From contig JBOZIK010000001.1 in NCBI GenBank assembly GCA_051453625.1, positions 268,938,819 to 268,962,096 on the forward strand: 23,278 bases of DNA. Reading direction: 5' to 3'. The notes beneath the pieces are model-generated. The model ran no database searches, was not told the DNA's origin, and was given only the letters and a program-made list of their open reading frames with translations. The translations under genes and the position numbers were made by a program. Shown here one piece after another: positions 9,546 to 20,590 of the stretch; the stretch's first letter is position 1, and every line of letters starts with the position of its first letter. This stretch comes from Welwitschia mirabilis. Lineage: Eukaryota > Gnetophyta > Gnetopsida > Welwitschiales.

Positions 9546-9703
9546 AAGGACGAGGGCACAGTGGTAGAAGCTACTTGGATTTCATCACCAACTCAACAAA
9601 GAGGCATAATATTAATCAATTTTAAAATTTAGTAATCCTAAGATATAAGCATGTCATCGACATTACCTGGTTCTCTTACTTAAGGGGGTATATAGCTGAG
9701 GTA
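9546..9703 (-). repeat. Inverted repeat 2, right arm (158 bp)
   Basis: Reverse-complement partner of 8406-8563, with the inner edge at aaggacgagggcacagtgg and the outer edge at agctgaggta. The two arms enclose about 980 bp containing the tRNA-like segment and dispersed repeat copy 1. Outer flanks beyond 9703 show only weak similarity to the other side. Confidence 0.85.
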
Positions 9704-10323
9704 ACTAAAACTAACTAATGACTTAGATACCCCACTGAAGTGATTTACATTTTGTATTTTTTTCTCCCTTAGGAAACAAGGGTACCATCATTCGAGAGGA
9801 TGTGATCACTACTCAAATTTGGAAGCAGACCCTAAGATTGACAAATCTATGTTTTCATCACCTAATAATCAAATTTTACTCCTTACATTAAAATATACCT
9901 CACTCACATTAAGACATTTTTAAAAAAGTACCTTTATTTATTCTAATGTGCATAGGTTTTTTACTAGTTAAGGGATTTCTATTAGTTGTCATACATTGTG
10001 CTTTTGATAGATCATTCAGATTTTTGGGCTTGATTCTCTTGCATTGTAACTATACCTCTCAATTGTGACATTTATATATCTCTTTTATTTTATTTCATTG
10101 TTACTTGTATTGATCACTTGAACTTGTGGATAAGAGTAAGATCGATTTTCCTATGACTATATCATTATCTCATTTTTTATTATTTTCTCTCTTTCAGTTT
10201 TGACAAGATTTCTTTATGTGATGGATAGATCAGTTTTACTAGTGAATATGAGTAAGATTCCTTTAGCATTTGACTTTACCTCATACCTCATCGAACCTCT
10301 TCTATCTCTTCTTAAATTTCATC
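9704..10323. other. AT-rich leader-like DNA before the copia remnant
   Basis: No gene recognised. The stretch is T-rich on the plus strand, like the dispersed repeat, and ends at the gag-like ATG (10324). It is probably untranslated retrotransposon leader, inferred from position only. Confidence 0.4.
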
Positions 10324-10767
10324 ATGTCTTCAACATCAAAAGGAAAATTCCAAATATTATCATATAGCTTCATGCCTAGGAAAAATGACTAACATGAAGG
10401 TAACTTTACATGTTGATCAGAGTTGGAAGGAATGGAATGAAGATTTTATGTCTACAATATGTATTTATGGATTTGATTGTGTTTTTTTTGTGATAAAATG
10501 CATTTTTCTCTTTAGAATCTAGATGAAGAAAATGCATTAGAAGCCATAGATAGCAAGTTCATAGAGATAATGTGTAAATCAGTGGCTACTTCGTATAAAA
10601 AGTTAATTGAGAGAAGTAAGTTAGGTTATGATAACTATTATACTTTACAAAATACATTTTATGCAATGAATGATCTAGAATTTATTAAATTTATTATAGG
10701 CATGAATAACCTTTATTGTGAAAAATATAAAAATATATTAACTCATAGCTTAAATGATGAATATTAG
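10324..10767 (+). pseudogene. copia gag-like remnant
   Basis: A frame starting MSSTSKGKFQ at 10324 stops after 22 codons. A later piece reads WKEWNEDFMSTICIYGF (about 10409), where copia gag has its 'W...M...L' N-terminal region. A second open piece begins at about 10518 and runs through ALEAIDSKF to 10767. Gag would form the particle shell. The zinc knuckle (CCHC) expected after it is not recognisable. The assignment rests mostly on position before the protease. Confidence 0.45.
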
Positions 10768-11323
10768 GATGAAGATTATTGAGATAGATCCAAAGGATCA
10801 AGTATGCATGCATTACATCAACTTTTTTTGTTGCTATTTGGAAGATTCATTTCTTTATAACTATCTTCTATCTCTTCATGGAAGTATGTAGCTATACAAT
10901 GTGAATTTTGGCATGCTCAATAAGAATCTTATTGCCATAAAAGCATAATTTAACTTCACATGCTCCTTGTTCTTTGATGCAATGTTTAAAGTTTTTAATT
11001 CTTGTTAACATAAGCAATCTTTTAGCATCTTCCATCAACAAAAGGAATCATATCATGATAAGGGTAAGGCTCTATAGAAATAGCAAAAGAAGCCTAACTA
11101 GACTCAACCAAATAAGAGATAAGTTTAGAATACTGATAATTCTAAGAAGAAAATATATCAATGCTCATAATGTAGAAGATAAGGTCATATCATAGACTTC
11201 TATAGGATACCTTCAGAAAAGATAAATTCTACACATAAGATAAATCTAGTTACTAAATAATCTAATTTCCTTGATAGTGTTAAAAATTTTGAGTCAAATG
11301 AAGTCTTTAAAAAATTTTACTTT

Positions 11324-11580
11324 ATGGGTATAAGTAAGCATATACCTCATGATGAGACATGGATTCTTGACACAGCTGCAACTCATCATATGACTTATCA
11401 GCTTGATGATTTTGATGACTTTATTAAAGTACCGAGTTATGGTTATTTGGTAAACAAAACTTCTATTCTAATGAAAGGCTATAGATTAGTTACCCTTAAC
11501 TTCACATCACTCTCTCCATAGACTCTTTTTCATGTTTTGTATGTGCCTTCTTTGAGATTACATCTTCCATCACTTTCCAC
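11324..11580 (+). pseudogene. copia aspartic protease remnant
   Basis: WILDTAATHHMT (about 11360-11395) corresponds to the copia protease active-site motif 'WIxDSGAxxHMT'. The usual DSG/DTG is DTA here, so the catalytic triad is changed. After a stop at 11519, the frame resumes as FHVLYVPSLRLHLPSLSTL, matching the family's 'LxxVLYVPxLxxNLLSVSxL' end. This protease would have cut the polyprotein. Confidence 0.85.
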
Positions 11581-11639
11581 TCTAGTGTAAGAAGATCATT
11601 CATTTTTTGTGATGAAGTAATAAATGGATATTTATGATG

Positions 11640-12620
11640 GGAATCAAAAACTAGTTATGAAAGACTACATGGATGGAAATCTCATTCATTTTCATGTTTA
11701 TGTTAGAATGTGGAAGATCACCTCCATAGTTTTTTAAGATGAAATATCCTCTTTGCTACTATGGCATGCTCAACTATGACATCCTACTCTTTGTAAAATG
11801 AATTCGATGTGTAAGAATGACCACTAGTTTCTTCCATTTATTCTATGAGATTTTCCTCAATGTGAAGCATGTATCATGGACAAAGTAACTTGAGAATGGT
11901 TTACATCAAGTGTTATACTGATTAAAAGCTTTTTCTTATTCATAGTGACCTATATGGACCTATGTCAGTTTCCACTCTCTAAGAATTTCATTATTTTAAC
12001 TCTTTTAGTAATGACTCTTCTCAAATGAGATGAGCGTATTTCATTAAATTCAAATCTCATAATTTAGAAATTTTCAAGAAGTTTAAAGCTAAAGTAGAAA
12101 AGTAGGTCAATTACTACAATAAAAGCTTTCACTCAGATAATGATGGCAAGTACACATTTGTCGAGTTAAAGTATTTTCTTACTTTCAAAGAAATTAGACA
12201 TTTGAATACCTACCATAAGATGCCTACAAAATGGCATTGCTGAGTTACTTAATTGCACTATTATCAATATGGAGTATTTCATGATGTATCTTAATGACTA
12301 TAAGACCTATTTTTAGGATGAAGCAATGAATATAATTATAAATCTAAATAAATGCATTGGTCAATATAATAAAAAGGAAGTATCTTTAGTTGAAAAGTGG
12401 TATGGGTACACTACCACTTTTGTGTTTTTGATTACAAGTGCTATGCCCATATTCCATGTGAACATTATAGCAAATTTGGAGCACATATTTGAATCAACAT
12501 CTTTATGGGAGATCTAATTGACCAAAAGGATTATCGTGTGTATCTCCTATAGAATTATAATATCATTGTTTCTTGTGATGTCATCTTTTTAGATACTTCA
12601 AAAAATAGTTCTTAGTTTAA
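11640..12620 (+). pseudogene. copia GAG-pre-integrase and integrase remnant
   Basis: LLWHAQL then HPTLCKMNSMCKND (from about 11756) and CEACIMDKVT (about 11860) match the zinc-binding pre-integrase region ('LWHxRLGHxS...CExCxxGK'). IHSDLYGPMSVSTL starts at 11938 and holds the first catalytic Asp. FHSDNDGKYT (about 12127-12156) matches 'LRSDNGGEY' with the second. The downstream glutamate region is scrambled by stops. CYAHIPCEHYSKFGAH (about 12440-12488) and NIIVSCDVIFLD (about 12561-12596) match the integrase C-terminal 'GCxAYVHIP' and 'ISRDVxFDE' pieces. Integrase would have inserted the DNA copy. Confidence 0.88.
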
Positions 12621-12984
12621 TTTTTCAAATATTCATCCTTCCTCTATTCTAGTTATCATATTGAATGTTTAAGATCCTATGCTTAAGGGAGAAGATGTAG
12701 TTACTAGTCAAGATTTGATTCGTTCTATTAGTATGACTTCTTTGTGACCTATAAGAATTGATAAATTTAGTGCTTTAAGCATACTTAATGATGGTTTCAA
12801 TAGCAATTCAGTAGATTCTTTAATCAAAGAAACTAATACTACCTAGAAATTACATCAAAGTAATTAATTTTATTCTATTCTCCAAGATGTTTGTGATGAT
12901 GAGAAGGGTAAAAATAGAACTATATATGGCTCACATACATCAGAACATAATGATGAAGATAATGAGCTTAACTTTTAATGGTAA

Positions 12985-13710
12985 GCTAATCTCATTTAAA
13001 AATGCTATTTAAAATAGTCATTAAATATAAGTCATGCAAGAAGAATGTGAGAGTCTTATTAAAAATGGTACTTAGGAGTTCATAAACCTTCTATTAGGAC
13101 ACATAGTATTAACCAACAAATGGATTTTTTGCAACAAATATAATGTGGATAATACCCTTGAGCAACATACTGTTTGGTTTGTTACTATAGGGCTATGACA
13201 AAAGAAGGGACTTGACTTTAATAAAGTCTTTACTTGAATAAGTAAACAGGCTCTCATTACTATAGTAATTATCTTAATAAGACAAAAAGAATAGAAGCTT
13301 TATCAATTAGACATAAAGATCACTTTTTTTTATGGAGACTTAAAAGAAAAAATCTACAGAATGCAACTAAAGGATTTTAAAGAAAAAAATAAAGAACATA
13401 AGATGCATAGACTATTTGAGTCTTTATATGGGCTAAAAAAGCATGGAGATCTTGGTACATAAAGCTTGAAAATTATTTAAGTCTCATTAAATTTTAATTA
13501 ATATTATGTGATTATGAAGATGTGGATGCCACATTATTCATAAAATCTGATGAACAAAAATCTACATGCATAGTGATATATGTAGATAATATGCTAATAA
13601 CCGGAACTGATGAAAAAGATGTGAAAAGATTAAAAATGACATTAAGTAAGGAATTTAAAATTTTTAATCTTAGAAAGGCCAAATTATACCTTGGTGTAAA
13701 AACTATTTAG
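12985..13710 (+). pseudogene. copia reverse transcriptase remnant
   Basis: FESLYGLKKHGD (about 13417-13450) corresponds to 'xKSLYGLKQAPR'. The open piece 13522-13710 reads DATLFIKSDEQKSTCIVIYV and continues with YVDNMLITG (YVDN at 13579-13590), ending NLRKAKLYLGVKTI like 'DLGxxxYFLGIEI'. The catalytic YVDD has become YVDN, losing the second active-site aspartate. The upstream palm and finger region (12985-13420) is recognisable only in short pieces and has many stops. Confidence 0.9.
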
Positions 13711-13849
13711 TAAAAAGATGAAATATTCTTAACTCAAAAGAAATGAATTAGAGATTTGATTTAGAAATTTAGAATAAAAGATGTAAAAGAAGTTTTAATA
13801 CCTTTAGAGAAAAATGTCAAAATATTTATTAACAAAGACTTATAACCTA

Positions 13850-14525
13850 TAAATAAAATAAAATACAAAATAATAGTACAAAGTCTAATTTATATAACCA
13901 ACACTAAACTAAACACAAGATATGTTATTGGTGTGTTATCAAGATATCCTCATGTACCTAAGATTACTCATCTGAATATTGCAAAGAGAGTACTGGGATA
14001 CCTAAAGAAGAAAAAAGAGTTAGATATAACCTATTAAAAAAACTTCTAATTTGTTTTAAAGGCATACTATAAATCATATTTTACTCAAAAATTGATATAT
14101 CATTATGAACATCAAGGTATATCATGTTTTGGGAAATATCACCTTTGTCTTGATAGTCAAAGCATTAGAAAACTATAGTGTAATCTTCTACCAAAGCCAA
14201 ATATATAGATACTTCTAAAGTATGCTGAGAAATTAAATGTCTAATAAAATTATTAGAAGTAGTAAAGTTAAAATAGAGTAAGTCAATAGAGCTTTTCATA
14301 CATAATCAGTTAGTAATTTGCATAGAAAAAGATCCAATGCATCATGACATGACAAAACACTTTTATGTTTGGGTTTATAAAATTAGGAAACTTATATAGA
14401 ATAAAGTTATTATACTAGTACTATCTAATTATAGGACAAACTACTAATATTCTTACTAAATCACTTGATTGAAAGAAGTTCTTATATTTTCAATCTAAGA
14501 TTGGATTAATAATGAGTTGATTTAA
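13850..14525 (+). pseudogene. copia RNase H remnant and polyprotein end
   Basis: TRYVIGVLSRYPHVP then HLNIAKRVLGYLKKKKEL (about 13915-14030) match the copia connection region 'DIxxAVGxxSRFxxxPxxxHxxAxKRILRYLKGT'. Further on, DPMHHDMTKHFYVW (about 14331-14373) matches 'NPxxHxRTKHIEIxYHFIR', and NILTKSLD with FLYFQSKIGLI (about 14448-14512) matches 'ADIxTKxLPxxKFxxxRxxLG'. Multiple stops separate the pieces. It marks the 3' end of coding before the LTR. Confidence 0.85.
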
Positions 14526-14594
14526 AATCATTATTTCTTATAGATTGTGGAATTTATTTGATTTTTGAGTCTTTGGTTAAAGTCACTCCTAATC

Positions 14595-14735
14595 CTAGTA
14601 CTATGATATGTGTAGCAAAATTATGACCTAGTGTTATGAAATGTGTAGTACATGTTTTGAATTAGCATTATGAGATGTATAATGCACATAATAAGCTCCA
14701 TTTGCTATGGAATGTCTAGTAGTAAATTGACTACT
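14595..14735 (+). promoter_or_regulatory. Tandem 33-40 bp motif repeats in LTR U3-like region
   Basis: Four degenerate copies start at 14595 (ctagtactatgatatgtgta), 14628 (ctagtgttatgaaatgtgta), 14662 (ttagcattatgagatgtata) and 14702 (ttgctatggaatgtctagta). They lie upstream of the TATA-like box at 14951. Tandem repeats in the U3 of copia elements can act as transcription enhancers (known for tobacco Tnt1 and Tto1). That role here is inference from position. Confidence 0.55.
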
Positions 14736-14950
14736 TCTTTAATGAAGTAGTTTCCTCACATAAAAATGCCTTTAAAGAGGTTTTATTATAGGATAAATTC
14801 CTAAGGTTTTCTTGTGAGCACTTCAGGTTTCCTTTAGAAGAGAATATATTCCCATGTTAAGCAGAAAAATGCTAAGATCTATATGAACATTATGATCCCA
14901 CCCTCAGAAATATGTGAAAACCCTAGTGAAACCTTAATGATGTGCTTGCC

Positions 14951-14957
14951 TTTATAA
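14951..14957 (+). promoter_or_regulatory. TATA-like box of the copia LTR
   Basis: tttataa is conserved at the matching place in the second LTR (20941-20947). Both are preceded by the gaaacc.taatg block and followed by ttcaatg. Confidence 0.5.
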
Positions 14958-15004
14958 GCAAGATCTTCAATGAAACAAGGATGGTAAAATATTTTAGAGA
15001 AACA

Positions 15005-15014
15005 NNNNNNNNNN
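15005..15014. other. Scaffold gap (10 N)
   Basis: A gap of exactly ten Ns is usually a placeholder for unknown length. It separates the copia LTR from the CACTA relic, so their true adjacency is not proven. Confidence 1.
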
Positions 15015-16419
15015 ATTTTAATTTGAAAAAATATCACTCATATCTCTTTCTCATTTGTTTCCCAAAAATCATGCCACTTGGGTTTGAAGAGTAAGAAACA
15101 TGACTTTCCTCTAACTAATCCATCCACTTTAGCCCTTACAAATTCAAAAAAATAGATTAGAATTGCTTCACATATGCTCTTATCACTAAATATGATGCTT
15201 CTCTTACTACCAAGTCCTCCCATTTGTTGCATGAGGGAATATTTCCATCTATCACTTCATGAAGAATCTAATTTTTAGAATTAAACACATAAAGATAATA
15301 CTTTCATTTTTTTCTTAAAAGACAAGAATACATGGTACTTCAAAAATATTTTCCAATGTAATATTGGGCTTCTTTGTGGCAAGAAGTAAGAAAGTTACAA
15401 CTATGCCATTAAAAAGTAAAACAATGGCTATAGGATTTTCTCATCAATGATTCTAAAAATTTTTAAATTCTCACAAATAAAGAATTGACTAGCACTTACT
15501 AATAAAGAAGCAACAAAAAGAAAATTATGGGCCATTACAAATATGAAATAATATTAATATTCAAAATACAAAATTAATTACAAAAACACCTAATAATTTG
15601 AAATTGCAAAAACATTATATCATCTAGAGATGTAACTAATAATAACCTTACAACTACTAACATCAAAGTAATTGATGGTAGAACTGCACTGCCAACAGGA
15701 ACATATAGACCAACTAATTTAATGCTTCTTGTAACTCATTTGTAAAGGACTTCCTATCATAAAATAAATGCTTAACATAGTGCCATAAAAACTTAAAGAT
15801 TGTCTAGAGAAAGAAAAATTATAAGAAAAAACTAACATATCTTTAATATCTCTTTCTTGATATAATAATTCCAACTTTTGTGTAAGAGTTTTTCATGCAT
15901 TCCATGAAAACTTTTGAAGTACCTAAAGTTTATTATTTGGTATAAAGAAATAGGATTCATGTACTCATGGATATCCAATCTTTCATCATAATCATAGTCT
16001 CCAATTACAGATAGTATTTATTGCATTTTTATCAAAGATTAATTGTGCCTGCATAACAAAAACATATTGGAAACACATGAACTCTAGAAGAAAAAATAGT
16101 CATATGTAAACAATAATTTCTAATGATAACTTTTATAGATCCTTCTCCTTTATTGGGCTTGGAACCAACATTAGAATGTCAAAGATAATTCTAATGATGG
16201 AGTTACTTTCACTTCAAGGATAATGTTAGTGAAAGTAACAAAAAAAAAAATGATTATTAATATTAATGATTCATACTTCCATAAATAAAAAATGGTAACA
16301 TGTTCCTTTAAATATAAAATTTTAAATTTTAACAAAATGTTTAAACTAAACACATCTTATCATTTTTATACTTGCAAAAACAGATCCCTCAGAGTAGGAG
16401 TTAAAATAAGATTTTCTCA
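15015..16419 (-). other. CACTA 3' region, unassigned
   Basis: Downstream of the second CACTA protein. An open minus piece of 64 codons (15232-15038, containing VRAKVDGLVRGKSCFLLFKP) matches nothing I recognise. No Ulp1-type protease motif, sometimes carried by plant CACTA elements, could be picked out. The rest is stop-rich and AT-rich. Confidence 0.4.
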
Positions 16420-18250
16420 ATCATTAAAAGAAATAAATCTTTTCTGTCATGCTATAAACCCTACAACTCCAATATCCTTAAGAGTCTTCACCCCTTCAAA
16501 TTTCTTAAGCATAGTAGTAGAGTCTTAAATTATAGTACCTATTATAATCTTAAAGCATTTTCTAGCTAATGTACAACCATGGACTACTATGTTTGAATCA
16601 TCACATGAAACCTTTTCTATGACAAAAATAGTTTCACAATCCTCTATTGAAATAATTTTACACTTTTTAGTATTTAATAAGGTAGTTGTTTATAGCTCCT
16701 ATAAGATAAATAAGCATGTATACTTCAGTCATACATGCAATTTAAAAAATTTAATGTTTTTATAAGTCTTTGAGGTACGTTAAAATTTTACTAGACTAGG
16801 CACAAATTACGATGATGAAGAAGAATAGTTTCTATAACTAAAAATAAAAACCCTCACTATTTTGTTGTAGCCTAAATAGAAATAAAATATTATGGTTATT
16901 TTCTAGCTAAGATGATTTATATGCATTTAAAAATATATTTAAATATAAAATTACAATAAATTCTGATTATGATACTTCCACAAGATCATTTACTTTATCC
17001 TCTATTTTTGCCCCTCATTTGAATCACTTTTGACTTTAAATTAGAGACAACTACTTCTAAAGATCCCCTTTGACATTGTTTATCATGTAGTTTGAGATGA
17101 AAAGACTTTAATTTAAAAAGCAAGGTTAGAGAAATTACCTTTCCCATTACATGTACTCTACCGTGATTGTCTTTCTTAAAAGCTATAGGATTTATTTCAT
17201 TTATTTCTTTATGTGCATTACTAGATGAAGATATTTCTTTAAAACAATTCTAGTAACATTAAGAGTAATATAATGTTAATAAAAATAAAAAATCTCTATC
17301 TATTACATAATACAATTAAAAAAAAATTTAAGTACTAACAATTTATCTTGATCCTTTTTTGATGAACATAGGACTTCATTTTTAAAGTGTAATTTATCCT
17401 ATATAGTAAAGCTATATGACCTTTCTTAAATACCCAGTTCATAATTCTATATGAAATTTATAGAATTTTACATAAACAACCATACATATGATAGTTCTAA
17501 AAAATTTTAATTACTTCTTTATACTAACAATATCTTCTATGACTCTTGCAACCCCATGATAGCTCTTATATTAGTGTATTAATAATTTTGATTTTTCACC
17601 TTTTGTTGCTTTAGAAGTAAACTAAAATACAATAAAAAATTAATGAATTTTATATTCATCATCTTATACTCTCATAAAAACCATGTTTTTTAGTTAAAAA
17701 TTAAACTATTAAATTATTTCAAAATCTTCCAAGGTAGTTTTGTTCATAAACACATTACCATTTTTACATTTCACTTTTGGGAGTATGGTTTTCTTTGTTC
17801 ATTCAACATTTTCTCTATTATAAATGAAATTATTTGGTAGTTCATATTTGCATTATTTCTAATAGTTGTTTATGCTTAATAACACTACTTCTTTTGCAAT
17901 GTCATCCATTTAAATTGTGACTATAATTGAGTCATTTAAAAGTATGATAATACCATAATAAACTAATGTTAAAAAAATACCTTTAGCAAACTTCATAAGA
18001 AGTCCTTTCTTTCATATTTGACCATTTTTCATAAAGGAATATCAATTAACACATGGGTACAAACAATGGATTACAAATAAGTAGATAACATTTTTGAGTT
18101 CAAACCAATGGGTTAATCAAATTCATTAACTTGAACCTTTAAAGGGCCTTCATTAGAAGTAATTGCTTTAATTGATTTTCCATTATGTCTTTTAAAAGTT
18201 TTTGAACTACTTAATTTCTCTATTTCTTTTTCTAACATTAAAAGAATAGA
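16420..18250 (-). pseudogene. Ptta/En-Spm (Transposase_24-like) second CACTA protein, broken
   Basis: Three blocks of the plant family appear in order. HNGKSIKAITSNEGPLKVQV, then PIGLNSKMLSTYL (about 18200-18075), matches the N-terminal 'GRPxGxNxxKLSSFLGxxAR' block. NHGRVHVMGKVISLT (about 17195-17150) matches 'HxGRVRGxGxGVxPT'. LARKCFKIIIGTII, then MLKKFEGVKTLKDIGVVGFI (about 16580-16460), matches the C-terminal region ending in 'GxxVAWP'. Long AT-rich spacers between blocks could be introns; one possible donor is ctaaag|gtatt near 17980. Stops interrupt each block. In active elements this protein partners TNP2 and binds the subterminal repeats. Confidence 0.75.
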
Positions 18251-18669
18251 TGTATTTATTTACCAAATGATATCATAATAGACAACAAGGCTAACATCAT
18301 AAATTAAGGTACTATTACCTTTTTTAATTTTGTACTCAAACTTTTCACATTCTTTGTACTATTTTATTGAACTATCCTTTCTTTCATCTATAACTATAAT
18401 TAGTAATGTTCATAACATTTTCATAGTAAAATTCAAATATAGGATTACATAAAACCATTTGTCAAATAACAACAAATGATAATTCACATAATGAGAAGTG
18501 GATAAAACTATGATTCATTTCATAGATATAAATTCAGATGACATATACAAGATGTCATTTAACTATTTTTTGATTTAAATATTATGATAAATTAGTAAGA
18601 AAAATTATAATCAAGAAATTCTATAACTCATATATTAAATCTATGATTATGAAAGTACATCATTATATC

Positions 18670-20590
18670 CATTTTCCCTCTTCAATAGGATGAGAAAAAT
18701 CATCTTCATTATTACAAACCAAAGTAGTATCTAGATTTGAAAGCTAATGATTACTCCTATTAATAAAACTATTCTTACTATTAACATATTTTATCACCCT
18801 TTGAAGTGAGTCTAGCACAACATACTAATTTAAATCTAAAAGATCTTAGAATAAAACACTTAACTTTCTTGAGATGTAAGAATTATTGGTTCATCATTTG
18901 TCTTAACTTCTTCCTTTAAAGTTCATAGGTTTACTATAATAGTATCTAAATTGTAATAATATTTGCAACCATTTTTTAGTTTCTGTCTTTACCCAATTAC
19001 ATTTATATTTAATGTAATCTAGTTTTATAATTAATTTTCTAGCACCATAATAAACTAGCATTTATTCCTTGTAATTAGTATCCTTTGCACTAGTTATGCA
19101 CTTTGTCATTGCTTTCATGCATACACTAGTATTTTTCTTTGCTTTATGTATCTCTTTGTCTTTCAACACAAATATCTATCCTTTAGCAAGGTAACAATTA
19201 TATGGTTTTACTAAGAAGTAAGGTCCTTGAACAAGTTCCTTCATAATTGTATCGTTACTTTCCTTCTCCATCTAAAATCAACCATGTAAGTAATTCTTAC
19301 CAAAAGAAATACTAACATAATATATTTAAGGTAATAAAACATTGTATTACATATATTATGTCTTTTACCTTCGTTTGCAACTATGGAATGAAATCAATAA
19401 ATCCACTGGCCTTTTTGTTTCTTTTTCTTATCATCATGCTTGTTTGTTTTATAAACTCCACATTACATTCTGTATATGAAAGCATGCAAATAATTTATGA
19501 AAATTTTTCAACCATTATTATTCTAAATAAAATAATTATTTCAAAAAATATTTAGGAAATATATTTTCCTATTCCATCATAAGGGAACAAGAGCTACTTA
19601 TGGCACTAATTAAACTTCATGTTAATTAGCCAATATGAATACTTTGAAAATTGTTTTCTCTTATGAAGTTCTAGAAAAGTAGGAACATAATCCATGCATA
19701 ATAATATAGTCTCATCAAGAATGTACTATTATACTATGCATTCTTCAAGTCTAGCATTGTTTTTTACATATGCCTTTAAATCCTTCATAATTTTGAGTTA
19801 TCTAATAAGCAATATCTTAATACCTAATTATTAACTAATATAAAATTAGAAACTTAGAACTTTCTACTTAACACCTAGTTTACTTCTCAAATAAATACAT
19901 CCATATATATATGTAACAGACCTCCAACATCGCAACTCTTCCACCAGATGAACTAAGAGATGTATCCTGATTAAGAAAAAAGAAGGTGAAAAGTACTAAT
20001 CAAATATGCATAATGTATGTACATGTTTTTATTTCACTAAATTCAAGACATTTAAATCAACCACCTTTAAGCACGAAACATTGAAGAACAAACAAAGCTA
20101 ACGAATAGCCATACATAATGGTTCTACATTGAGTAAAGCATTTCTTAGTAACACTGGTAATAAACGCTTCATGAAAATATGATAATCATGTGACTTTGAT
20201 CCTTTAGGATTAAGAGCTTACATATATGTTTAATGTTTCCAATTTGAACTAAAACCAATAGGAAACTTCAAGTAATACAAAATGCAATAAAATATTTTCT
20301 TCTCATTTGGTGTAAAACATATTTTGCTAGATGGCAATCAAGTTGTTCTTTGTTCTTTTGTTTGTGGCCATAAGGATTTTCTTAGCTTTAGTGTCTATAA
20401 ATTTTTCATGCCTTTAAGTTATCCTTTGATTTGTATTCAATGTTTAAAATTATTAAAAGTAATTTATCACATATATTATTATTAATATGGATCACATCCA
20501 AATTGTGACAGATGTGCATATCCTATAGAGACATATGAAAGTGTTAACATAGGCTAAGAAAAGACTAGTAGCTAATGGCATCAAATGTAA
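18670..20590 (-). pseudogene. TNP2-type CACTA transposase, broken
   Basis: TNP2 is the catalytic transposase of CACTA elements. MHICHNLDVIHINNNICDKL (about 20522-20463) matches 'RHxLDVMHIEKNxCDNLL', followed by NIEYKSKDNLKA. GSKSHDYHIFMKRLLPVLL (about 20206-20150) is the start of the DUF4218 region, and SPSFFLIRIHLLVHLVEE (about 19995-19942) its 'FPPxFFDIMxHLxVHLxxE' core. FILAN then HEV (about 19650-19615) matches 'YxLxNCxEVxPF'. ELVQGPYFLVKPYNCY, SAKDTN, LVYYGARKLIIKLDY and KCNWVKTE (about 19250-18990) form DUF4216, closing with NDEPIILTSQES (about 18900-18865). Stops occur throughout, for example after DNLKA. The N-terminal part upstream of 20590 is missing or unrecognisable, cut toward the LTR at 20850. 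Confidence 0.88.

Larger units (their letters stand above)
10324..15004 (+). mobile_element. Decayed Ty1/copia LTR retrotransposon, 3' part
   Basis: Domains run gag-like, protease, integrase, reverse transcriptase, RNase H on the plus strand. Integrase before reverse transcriptase defines copia rather than gypsy. Every domain is broken by stops and frameshifts, so the element cannot make a polyprotein. A 3' LTR follows (about 14546 to the gap at 15005). A matching 5' LTR and primer binding site were not found upstream. The inverted repeats at 6147-9703 may have disrupted that side. Confidence 0.9.
14546..15004 (+). repeat. Copia 3' LTR (3' end lost in gap)
   Basis: It follows the RNase H end. 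A plausible left edge is tgtggaattt at 14546; an obvious purine tract is not preserved. The part 14868-14980 aligns with 20865-20970 (gaaatatgtgaaaa.cctag, tgaaacc.taatg, cctttataa, cttcaatg). A TATA-like tttataa lies at 14951-14957. The sequence runs into a 10-N gap before a terminal CA can be seen. The left boundary is inferred. Confidence 0.65.
15015..20590 (-). mobile_element. Decayed CACTA (En/Spm) DNA transposon
   Basis: On the minus strand a TNP2-type transposase (20590-18670) is followed by a Ptta/En-Spm Transposase_24-like protein (18250-16420), the usual gene order of plant CACTA elements. All parts carry stops. The typical CACTA terminal inverted repeat was not found at either side, so the edges are unknown. 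The right side is bounded by the LTR near 20850 and the left by the gap at 15014. The region is strongly AT-rich, as expected of long-methylated, decaying DNA. Confidence 0.85.

Noticed and set aside
15038-15232. 64-codon minus-strand frame with VRAKVDGLVRGKSCFLLFKP
   Set aside because: Looks protein-like and might be a CACTA remnant, but I could not match it to any domain, so no function is claimed.
16292-16528. 78-codon plus-strand frame
   Set aside because: Antisense shadow of the Transposase_24-like C-terminal block, which is recognisable on the minus strand.
19358-19555. 65-codon plus-strand frame with hydrophobic residues
   Set aside because: Lies inside the minus-strand transposase region, AT-rich, no resemblance to a known protein.
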